Positions 6,366 to 11,729 of a DNA stretch of 11,729 bases are shown here, in pieces (within the stretch, counting starts at the first letter, position 1; each line of letters begins with the position of its first letter). The notes under the pieces are model-generated. The model was not told the DNA's origin and did not search any database. It saw only the letters and a program-made list of their open reading frames with translations. This stretch comes from Candidatus Saccharimonadota bacterium. Its GTDB lineage: Bacteria; Patescibacteriota; Saccharimonadia; Saccharimonadales; UBA4665. Both the position numbers and the translations under genes were made by a program. Location of the stretch: the NCBI GenBank assembly GCA_029288335.1, contig JARIHJ010000014.1, positions 1 to 11,729 on the forward strand, read 5' to 3'.

Positions 6366-7280
6366 CTAAACCAAGGCTAGAGTTTTCGCGCCGACCAGCT
6401 GGGGTAGGGTGTCGTGCTGGTTCAGGTGGTAGTCGACGTTGGGCGCGTCGACGAATAGAATCACGGCCGTGCGTTCCGGCACCCAGGTGACGCCGGCAGG
6501 GATTATGCGATCGACGCCGTGCCAGAGTGGTTTAATATCGTCAATTTTGCCGTAGACTTTTTCGTGGCCTTTGCCCATAAAGGTATAGGCTTCGTGCTCC
6601 GCGGTGTCGTAATGTTTTCGCCTCCCATTTACTCCGTCTTTGGCTGCCCAAAAGCCAGGCGCATCAGCGTAGGCTTGAATAGTCAGTCCACTGATGTCGT
6701 AGTGCGGCTTGGCGACTTCACTTTTAACGCTGTGCGCTTCGTAACCATCGTAACGCAGCAACCGCAAGAACGAGTAACTGTTACCGTCCGGGAAGTACAG
6801 CTTTGAAATGTTCGGATGAGCGTTTTCCAGCTCGCCAATAGTCTCTTTGGCTAGCCCCATTAGCGCATCCTGAATCTCGTAGCCATCCTCCAAGAAATCT
6901 CGTAGTACTTTCGGTCCGTTTTTAAATTGCTCACGCCAGCATCCGCGCGCCGCTTCTGTGAAGTGAAAGTAACTTTTCGGATCAGCTTTTTGTAGGCCAG
7001 TGCGCTCATCTATTTTCTTTTCTTTACGAGTGTAGCCGGCCTCGCCGCCGTAGCGACTGTCGGCTTTAAAGAACGTCTCAGCAAGTTGCTCGGGGCATTC
7101 GTCTAGGCAAATCGCCATTCCTTCAGAAAATCGTTTGAAATCATCGGCGGATAGCGGCATTTCGATTGTCGCAATGCCACGCTCGCGCAGTACCCGCTCG
7201 ATTTCGTTCTCTTTCGCTAGATCATTTCGGCGCAGGCTATATTCGCACCTAGCCTCACCGGGGCTTAAAAATTCGCTCAT
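6366..7280 (-). CDS. Probable Fe(II)/2-oxoglutarate-dependent dioxygenase (IPNS-like)
   Basis: The 304-residue soluble protein resembles the isopenicillin-N-synthase-like branch of 2-oxoglutarate/Fe(II) oxygenases. Seen: an FLRLLRYDG strand, then KPHYDISGLTIQ, in which His193 and Asp195 form the H-x-D iron site and 'SGLTIQ' matches the usual 'GALTLL' position. LWHGVDRI follows with His254 as the distal iron ligand. ERTAVILFVD carries Arg270, where the family uses an R-x-S or similar motif to bind 2-oxoglutarate; the Ser is replaced here. The N-terminal half is less typical. The substrate cannot be inferred. ATG 7280 is preceded by AGGAG with 6-nt spacing. It is transcribed away from the wHTH-Nudix gene, and the shared region contains repeated AGTCAA half-sites. 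Confidence 0.65.
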   Translation of the reverse strand: MSEFLSPGEARCEYSLRRNDLAKENEIERVLRERGIATIEMPLSADDFKRFSEGMAICLDECPEQLAETFFKADSRYGGEAGYTRKEKKIDERTGLQKADPKSYFHFTEAARGCWREQFKNGPKVLRDFLEDGYEIQDALMGLAKETIGELENAHPNISKLYFPDGNSYSFLRLLRYDGYEAHSVKSEVAKPHYDISGLTIQAYADAPGFWAAKDGVNGRRKHYDTAEHEAYTFMGKGHEKVYGKIDDIKPLWHGVDRIIPAGVTWVPERTAVILFVDAPNVDYHLNQHDTLPQLVGAKTLALV

Positions 7281-7305
7281 AGTTTCTCCTTTATTTGTTG
7301 ACTAT

Positions 7306-7319
7306 GAGCTGCGCAGCTC
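7306..7319. repeat. 14-bp perfect palindrome
   Basis: GAGCTGCGCAGCTC is a perfect palindrome 26 bp before the dioxygenase start codon. It could be a dyad operator, or a hairpin in that gene's leader just ahead of its AGGAG ribosome binding site. Confidence 0.6.
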
Positions 7320-7353
7320 TATATGTAGCGTAGTGCTAACAAGGAGCTAACGC

Positions 7354-7383
7354 TAGACAGTACGTTTTTAAGTCAACTATAAT
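7354..7383 (+). promoter_or_regulatory. Promoter of the wHTH-Nudix gene
   Basis: TAGACA at 7354-7359 and TATAAT at 7378-7383 are 18 bp apart, predicting initiation at about 7390. An AGTCAA half-site (7371-7376) lies in the spacer just before the -10. AAGGA (7392-7396) gives a Shine-Dalgarno 9 nt before ATG 7406. Confidence 0.65.
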
Positions 7384-7384
7384 T

Positions 7385-7406
7385 TAAGTCAAAGGAATTT
7401 GACTTA
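7385..7406. promoter_or_regulatory. Inverted repeat over the start of the wHTH-Nudix gene, likely operator
   Basis: TAAGTCAAA at 7385-7393 and TTTGACTTA at 7398-7406 are perfect 9-bp arms around GGAA. The repeat starts two bases after the -10, spans the predicted start site and ribosome binding site, and ends on the A of ATG 7406. Because the predicted transcript begins inside the left arm, a DNA operator is more likely than an RNA hairpin. Confidence 0.55.
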
Positions 7407-8062
7407 TGATCGAGCATCATATCCAACAAGAGATTATTGATAAATTGTCGCGAGCAGCCAGCCTGCGTTTTAGTCAATTAAAGCCAAAGTCGCTTGAAGC
7501 CAATTTGTTTATCTATCATTTGAAGCAGCTGATAAAACTGGGCTATATCGAGAAATGTGATGAAGGCTATAGGCTGGCGCCAGCCGGTCTGACCTACGTC
7601 GATTCGCTTACGCTAACTAACCGGAAACCACGCAAACAGCCGAAATTAATCGCCATCTTTGCGCTCCAGAATAGCCGGGGCGAGTGGTTGCTAGCGCGCC
7701 GCAAGCTGCAGCCATACATCGGCCAGCTAATGATCCCGAGCGGCAAGCAACATTTTGGCGAATCACCAGAGGAGCACATAAAGCGCGAAATTAATGAACA
7801 AATTGGCCAGGAAATAAAATTGCAGCGCTGCGGCTTCGCCGACATCCGTATTCGCAAAAATAATCAGCTGGTTAGCCATATCAGCGCCCATATTTATAGG
7901 GGTGATTACGAGGGCGAGCTACCAGTCGAGACCGCTAAGTTTAGCTACGAGCGTGTCGCCAAACCCAACGTTGATTTTTTAACCGGAACCAAGGAAATCC
8001 TAAATTTGCTACAAAAAGGTCAAGAAAACTTTTGGACCAGTCTCGACCTCTCGGCCGACTAA
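7406..8062 (+). CDS. Winged-helix plus degenerate Nudix protein, probable regulator
   Basis: The 218-residue protein has an N-terminal winged-helix-like domain (about 1-70; helix LEANLFIYHLKQLIKLGYIE with a GYRLAPAG wing) and a C-terminal Nudix domain (about 78-215). The Nudix box at 113-135 follows G-x5-E-x7-RE-U-x-E-E-x-G-U: G113, E119, R127, E128, E131 and G134 are kept, but the second Glu of the EE pair is Gln132 and the last hydrophobic position is Gln135. Loss of that metal-binding Glu suggests weak or no hydrolysis and a ligand-sensing role, as in NrtR, although NrtR has the opposite domain order. A perfect inverted repeat covers its own promoter and start, suggesting autoregulation. 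It lies divergent from the dioxygenase and ends 16 bp before leuS. A DNA-binding role is inference. Confidence 0.75.
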   Translation: MIEHHIQQEIIDKLSRAASLRFSQLKPKSLEANLFIYHLKQLIKLGYIEKCDEGYRLAPAGLTYVDSLTLTNRKPRKQPKLIAIFALQNSRGEWLLARRKLQPYIGQLMIPSGKQHFGESPEEHIKREINEQIGQEIKLQRCGFADIRIRKNNQLVSHISAHIYRGDYEGELPVETAKFSYERVAKPNVDFLTGTKEILNLLQKGQENFWTSLDLSAD

Positions 8063-8064
8063 AG

Positions 8065-8070
8065 TATAAT
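8065..8070 (+). promoter_or_regulatory. -10 box for a leaderless leuS mRNA
   Basis: A perfect TATAAT begins two bases after the upstream stop codon (TAA 8060-8062) and ends 8 nt before ATG 8079. No Shine-Dalgarno lies before the ATG. The -35 is poor (CTCGAC at 8042-8047), so read-through from the upstream gene may also contribute. Confidence 0.55.
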
Positions 8071-8078
8071 TAGCTACG

Positions 8079-10970
8079 ATGCAGAGATACAATCCGAAAG
8101 AGATTGAGCCTAAGTGGGCGAAAATTTGGGATGAGACCGGCGTTTATACGACGGACTTGAATTCTAGCCGGCCGAAATACATCGGAATGAGTATGTTCAA
8201 TTATCCGAGCGGCGCGGGCATACACATCGGCCACGCGATGAATTACACGATTAGTGACGTCAAGGCACGGTTCAAGCGGCAGCAGGGCTACGAAAGTTAT
8301 CATCCGGTCGGTTGGGATGCGTTTGGTTTGCCGGCTGAGAATTATGCGATCAAAACCGGTGTCAGTCCGCAGGAATCGATGGCGAACATCATCCCTGGCT
8401 ACCACAAGCAGTACAAGGCGATGGGCTGGAGCAACGACTGGGAAAAGGAAATCGCTACGCACCTGCCGGAATATTACAAATGGAGCCAGTGGATCTTCTG
8501 CGAAATGTACCGCCACGGCCTGGTTTACCAGGATTCCAGAATGCAGTGGTGGTGCCCGATCGACAATACGGTTCTGGCCAACGAGCAAGTCATCGACGGC
8601 AAATGCTGGCGACACGACGGGCCGGATGATCCGCCGGTTGAGAAGAGGGAAATCAAGCAATGGTTTTTCAAAATCACTGACTATGCCGACGAGTTGCTGG
8701 AAGCGACCGACAGGCTGGACTGGACCGAATCGGTAAAATTGGCTCAAAAGAACTGGATAGGAAAATCTAGCGGCGCCGAAATCGATTTCGCGTTAGAAAA
8801 TTCTAGCAAAAAAATCAAAGTTTTCACTACGCGGCCGGATACGATTTTCGGCGCGACATTTCTGGTGTTGGCACCGGAACACGAATTGGTGCAGCAAATT
8901 ACTGGCGAAGAGCAAAAAGCTGAAGTTGATAAATATGTCAAAGCCGCGATAGCCAAATCCGAAGTGGAGCGTCAGGAAAGCAAAGAAAAAACTGGTGTCT
9001 TCACTGGCGCCTATGCCATCAATCCAGCTAACGACGAAAAAATCCCAATCTGGATCGCCGACTATGTGCTAACTGGCTATGGCACCGGCGCTATTATGGC
9101 GGTGCCGGGGCATGATCAGCGTGATAACGAATTTGCTAAAAAGTACGATTTGCCAATTATCGAGACGGTTGAAGCTTACACTTTTGATGAAGAGAACCCG
9201 CCGAAAAAAGGCAAACCAAATACCAAGCGCAATGTCGCCATCTGTGTCGTCAAGGACAAAGAGGGCAAATTCCTGACGCTAAAGTGGAACAAACTGGACT
9301 GGCACAATTTTGTTATGGGCGGCGTGGAAGAGGGGGAAGAGTTGATCAAGGCTGCCAAGCGCGAGATCGCCGAAGAAACCGGTTATACGGACGTAGAATT
9401 TAAAAGCCGAATGCCATTTGCGCTCAACTCGGTTTTTTATGCCGCGCACAAAGATGTCAATCGCGATATTCGTGTTGATGTTTTGCTTTTTAAGCTGAAG
9501 TCCGACAAAAAGCAAGAAGTTAAACTGGAGGCTCACGAGGATTTTGAACCGGTTTGGATTGAGCAATCCAAACTCAGAAGCCTGCATCCGATTGGCGGTT
9601 TGGATTACATCGTGCGCTGGATTGAGGAAGGTGATTATGTCTACGCCGGCGAAGGCCGAGTTATAGACTCGGGCGAGTATGACGGCCTGAGTACCAGTGA
9701 GGCACGGGAAAAAATTGTAACGGATCTGGAGAAACAGGGTGTGGCGGAGGAAAAAGTTAATTATCGGATGCGCGATTGGAGTGTTAGCCGGCAGCGGTAT
9801 TGGGGGGCGCCCATTCCGATTATTTACTGTAAGAAATGTGGACCGAAGCTAGTGCCGGATGAGGATTTGCCGGTAATTCTGCCGGAGCTGACGGACTTTA
9901 CGCCAACAGGTGACGGCCGCGGGCCGTTGGCGCGGGCAGAAGATTGGCTAAAAGTCGATTGTCCCAAATGTGGTGGACCGGCTGAGCGCGAGACCGACAC
10001 GCTAGACACCTACGTCGACTCTAGCTTCTACATGCTGCGATACTTCGATCCGCGCAATCAAGAAGCAATTTTTGATAGCAAAATCGCGAACAAATGGGCG
10101 CCAATCGACTTTTATAACGGCGGCGACCACGCTACCGCGCACATGCTCTACGCCCGATTTGTCACCAGATTTCTGAATAAAATCGGCAAAATTAATAACC
10201 CCGAACCGTTTAAACAATTTTTGTTCAACGGCAAAGTTAGCGCTAGTGACGGTAGCGCGTTTAGCAAAAGCAAAGGCAACGGCATTGATCCGCTAGAGAT
10301 AATTTCTCAAGGCTATGGTGCCGACGCGCTAAGAACTTATCTGATGTTTGCCGCGCCGCTCGAGCTAGGCGCTCGCTGGGATCCGCAAGGCGTGCCGGGA
10401 ACTTACCGCTTTTTGAACCGCCTTTGGAACCTAGTAGAAGAATTTGCTCACTCTAAGCCTCTAGAAACTCGAGACTCCGCTAAGGATGAAATTTTGCGTG
10501 CGGCACATAAAATGATTAAAAAAGTCACCGAAGACATCGAAGCCAACCGCTATAACACGGCGATTGCCGCCATGATGGAATGCGTCAATGACTTTTATCG
10601 ATTGAAAGTGGCGGAATTTGGGAATAATGCAATTTGGCGCAAAGCGCTCGAATCACTAGTCGCTTGTGTGGCTCCGTTCGCGCCCTTTATCGCCGATGAA
10701 CTCTGGCAGCAGCTAGGCCATTCAAGCAGCGTTCACAAAGATAGCTGGCCTAAATGGGACGAAAAATATTTGCAAGCCGACACAGTCAAAATCGCCGTCC
10801 AAGTTAATGGCAAACTCAGGGCCGAAATCGAGGCTTCCACTGACGCCACCGAAACCGAAATCACCAAATTGGCTAAAGCGAACGATAATGTTAAAGCGCA
10901 CATCACCGGTAAAAAAATCATCAAAACTATCTATGTGCCCGGCAAACTCGTCAATCTCGTCGCCCAGTAG
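8079..10970 (+). CDS. leuS: Leucine--tRNA ligase with an inserted Nudix domain
   Basis: LeuRS charges tRNA-Leu with leucine. The bacterial-type architecture is complete: HIGH at 49-52, a first zinc region (CPIDNTVLANEQV, one Cys lost), the CP1 editing domain with TTRPDT at 250-255 and GHDQRD at 344-349, RDWSVSRQRYWGAP, a zinc ribbon (C584, C587, C628, C631), an AFSKS form of KMSKS at 727-731, the anticodon-binding helices and a C-terminal VNGKLRA and VPGKLVNL tail. At 963 residues it is about 100 longer than E. coli LeuRS. The excess is a full Nudix domain at about 381-515, in the CP1 region after the editing aspartate and before GEGRVIDSGEYDGL. Its Nudix box (414-436) matches the consensus exactly. 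In KMSKS the first Lys is replaced by Ala, while the second is kept. Large open frames on both strands within the gene are shadows. Confidence 0.97.
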   Translation: MQRYNPKEIEPKWAKIWDETGVYTTDLNSSRPKYIGMSMFNYPSGAGIHIGHAMNYTISDVKARFKRQQGYESYHPVGWDAFGLPAENYAIKTGVSPQESMANIIPGYHKQYKAMGWSNDWEKEIATHLPEYYKWSQWIFCEMYRHGLVYQDSRMQWWCPIDNTVLANEQVIDGKCWRHDGPDDPPVEKREIKQWFFKITDYADELLEATDRLDWTESVKLAQKNWIGKSSGAEIDFALENSSKKIKVFTTRPDTIFGATFLVLAPEHELVQQITGEEQKAEVDKYVKAAIAKSEVERQESKEKTGVFTGAYAINPANDEKIPIWIADYVLTGYGTGAIMAVPGHDQRDNEFAKKYDLPIIETVEAYTFDEENPPKKGKPNTKRNVAICVVKDKEGKFLTLKWNKLDWHNFVMGGVEEGEELIKAAKREIAEETGYTDVEFKSRMPFALNSVFYAAHKDVNRDIRVDVLLFKLKSDKKQEVKLEAHEDFEPVWIEQSKLRSLHPIGGLDYIVRWIEEGDYVYAGEGRVIDSGEYDGLSTSEAREKIVTDLEKQGVAEEKVNYRMRDWSVSRQRYWGAPIPIIYCKKCGPKLVPDEDLPVILPELTDFTPTGDGRGPLARAEDWLKVDCPKCGGPAERETDTLDTYVDSSFYMLRYFDPRNQEAIFDSKIANKWAPIDFYNGGDHATAHMLYARFVTRFLNKIGKINNPEPFKQFLFNGKVSASDGSAFSKSKGNGIDPLEIISQGYGADALRTYLMFAAPLELGARWDPQGVPGTYRFLNRLWNLVEEFAHSKPLETRDSAKDEILRAAHKMIKKVTEDIEANRYNTAIAAMMECVNDFYRLKVAEFGNNAIWRKALESLVACVAPFAPFIADELWQQLGHSSSVHKDSWPKWDEKYLQADTVKIAVQVNGKLRAEIEASTDATETEITKLAKANDNVKAHITGKKIIKTIYVPGKLVNLVAQ
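9219..9623 (+). other. Nudix hydrolase domain inserted in LeuRS CP1
   Basis: The segment (residues about 381-515) begins with a beta strand NVAICVVKDKEGKFL and contains an exact Nudix box at 9318-9386: G414, E420, R428, E429, E432, E433 and G435, with hydrophobic residues at both U positions. It ends near DYIVRWIEEGD. The reading frame is uninterrupted and LeuRS sequence resumes directly, so this is an in-frame domain insertion and not a broken gene. Nudix enzymes cleave nucleoside diphosphates linked to another group; the substrate here is unknown. Domain limits are approximate. Confidence 0.9.
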
Positions 10971-10975
10971 TTTGC

Positions 10976-10981
10976 TATAAT
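10976..10981 (+). promoter_or_regulatory. -10 box ahead of rpmF-nusB
   Basis: A perfect TATAAT begins 5 bp after the leuS stop codon. Initiation near 10988 would give a leader of about 30 nt carrying AAGGAG at 11003-11008. I see no good -35 in the end of leuS, and no terminator between leuS and rpmF. Confidence 0.5.
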
Positions 10982-11017
10982 TAGCTTAACTAGTAAATTA
11001 ACAAGGAGCAGCCTAGA

Positions 11018-11170
11018 ATGGGAAAGCCGAAAAAACGCACCACTCCTCGCCGGACAGGTAATCGCCGTAGCCACCACTTGCTGAAGTTGGCGCGCGCGGT
11101 GAACGCTAAGTCGCCAGTGAAAGTCCGGACCACCAAAAACGAAACTGGCAAAACAGCCAAAGCGAGCTAA
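11018..11170 (+). CDS. rpmF: 50S ribosomal protein L32
   Basis: A 50-residue, strongly basic protein (MGKPKKRTTPRRTGNRRSHH...) matches the L32 N-terminal pattern P-K-x-K/R-x-S/T, then R-R-S/A-H and K-L, so it is the bL32 subunit of the large ribosomal subunit. There is no Cys, so this is the zinc-free form without the C-terminal CxxC motif. Start ATG 11018 has a strong AAGGAG at 11003-11008, 9 nt upstream, in contrast to the leaderless genes nearby. It is probably co-transcribed with nusB, which starts 18 bp after its stop. Confidence 0.85.
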   Translation: MGKPKKRTTPRRTGNRRSHHLLKLARAVNAKSPVKVRTTKNETGKTAKAS

Positions 11171-11188
11171 TCTAACCAAGCACTTTTT

Positions 11189-11729
11189 ATGGCATCAAAT
11201 CGTCACCTCGGCCGCATAATCGCCTTGCAGACACTGTATGAGCAGGATTTTCGCGTCGGCGCTGGCGATAAAGATTTTGATATCAAGGAAGTGCTGGAGC
11301 GTAACGTCGCTCGCTATGCTAGCCAAGTTGATGATAAAAAATTTATTGAAAAGCTAGTCGCTGGCACACTAAAACATGAACATCAGCTAGACAAGGACAT
11401 CCAGCCGGTTGCACCGGAGTGGCCGCTCGAACAAATCGCCAGAATCGACCGAACGATTTTACGAATCGGCTGGTATGAGTTAAAATATGACAAAGAGGTG
11501 CCGCCCAAAGTTGTTATTAATGAGGCGGTAGAGTTAGCTAAGGCTTTTGGTGGCGACAGTTCGTCGAAATTTGTCAATGGCGTACTCGGTACACTATTGC
11601 GCCAACTAGAGGAAGTTGCCAACAAGCCGGCTAAAGCTAAGCCAGTTCAGAAAACAGTTCAGAAAGTGAAGCCAGAAAGTGCCAAAGGAAGATCACAAGC
11701 CAAGTCGAAACCTGCCGGACAAAAAAGAG
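11189..11729 (+). CDS. nusB: Transcription antitermination factor NusB (3' end outside window)
   Basis: The frame from ATG 11189 is open to the window edge (180 codons and one base). NusB binds boxA RNA with S10 (NusE) and promotes processive transcription of rRNA. Family features: R-x4-IALQTLYEQD at the start, IDRTILRIGWYELKY at about 86-100, then PPKVVINEAVELAKAFGGDSSSKFVNGVL at about 105-133, the most conserved NusB stretch. The NusB domain ends near residue 145, the usual length. It is followed by at least 35 residues of Lys/Pro/Ala/Gln-rich basic tail with no stop yet reached, which is unusual. No Shine-Dalgarno precedes the ATG; translation may be coupled to rpmF. Confidence 0.93.
   Translation, partial: MASNRHLGRIIALQTLYEQDFRVGAGDKDFDIKEVLERNVARYASQVDDKKFIEKLVAGTLKHEHQLDKDIQPVAPEWPLEQIARIDRTILRIGWYELKYDKEVPPKVVINEAVELAKAFGGDSSSKFVNGVLGTLLRQLEEVANKPAKAKPVQKTVQKVKPESAKGRSQAKSKPAGQKR

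Larger units (their letters stand above)
7298..7404. promoter_or_regulatory. Divergent control region with four AGTCAA half-sites
   Basis: Between the divergent start codons, AGTCAA occurs at 7371-7376 and 7387-7392 on plus, and its complement TTGACT at 7298-7303 and 7399-7404. The two plus copies are 16 bp apart, about one and a half helical turns. One pair forms the inverted repeat at 7385-7406. These could be operator half-sites for the wHTH-Nudix protein acting on both genes. The -10 for the minus-strand gene is not clear. Confidence 0.4.

Noticed and set aside
8070..8747. A 225-codon open frame on the minus strand inside leuS, and a 160-codon plus-strand frame at 8254-8736
   Set aside because: Both lie inside strongly conserved LeuRS sequence in other frames and show no domain-like composition; they are shadows.
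7406..10970. Possible recent duplication between the Nudix domains of the wHTH-Nudix protein and LeuRS
   Set aside because: Apart from the Nudix box the two domains show little similarity by eye, and the boxes differ at key positions; adjacency is probably coincidence.
1..11729. tRNA genes, CRISPR arrays, insertion sequences, phage or toxin-antitoxin genes
   Set aside because: I saw no cloverleaf with a T-loop consensus, no regular repeat-spacer series, no transposase or integrase motifs and no such gene pair.

Overview
The window looks like a chromosomal segment of a Candidate Phyla Radiation bacterium, most likely Candidatus Saccharibacteria (TM7). This rests on gene style rather than a marker phylogeny: a membrane-anchored MurF-type ligase, a Thermus-like zinc-ribbon LeuRS, a winged-helix/Nudix protein of a kind I associate with Saccharibacteria, a short zinc-free L32, and very tight spacing. 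All recognisable genes end in TAA or TAG. The only TGA is at the end of the unidentified partial gene, so recoding of TGA cannot be tested firmly here. G+C is near one half by eye.

Layout. 1-86 is the 3' end of an unidentified gene. 87-291 is non-coding and holds a promoter, a strongly structured stretch and an intrinsic terminator, together a candidate small RNA, followed by the promoter of the next gene. 292-837 and 940-2388 encode two acidic Ser/Pro/Ala-rich disordered proteins that both begin MDED; the second has one membrane helix and an outside domain. 2432-5797 is a cell-wall block: a membrane-anchored MurF-like ligase, an exported polysaccharide deacetylase, and, convergent on the minus strand, D-Ala-D-Ala ligase. 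5864-6349 encodes an unknown protein that shares a divergent promoter region with ddl. 6366-7280 (minus) is a probable Fe(II)/2-oxoglutarate dioxygenase, divergent from a winged-helix plus Nudix protein (7406-8062). Their shared intergenic region carries four AGTCAA half-sites. 8079-10970 is leuS, with a complete Nudix domain inserted in its CP1 editing domain. 11018-11170 is rpmF (L32), and nusB starts at 11189 and runs off the window.

How the genes work together. Ddl makes D-Ala-D-Ala, MurF attaches it to the muramyl tripeptide, and the deacetylase would modify the finished glycan. leuS, rpmF and nusB are translation and transcription housekeeping genes. The wHTH-Nudix protein is a candidate regulator of itself and of the dioxygenase.

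Two DNA-level patterns cross the genes. First, at least five genes (murF-like, deacetylase, ddl, the unknown ORF, leuS) have a -10 hexamer ending only 7-9 nt before the ATG, which predicts leaderless mRNAs. Second, the palindrome GCTAGC is strongly over-represented in the first 4.7 kb. The most unusual single item is the Nudix domain inside LeuRS. The best candidate for an undescribed regulatory system is the wHTH-Nudix/dioxygenase pair with its operator-like repeats.
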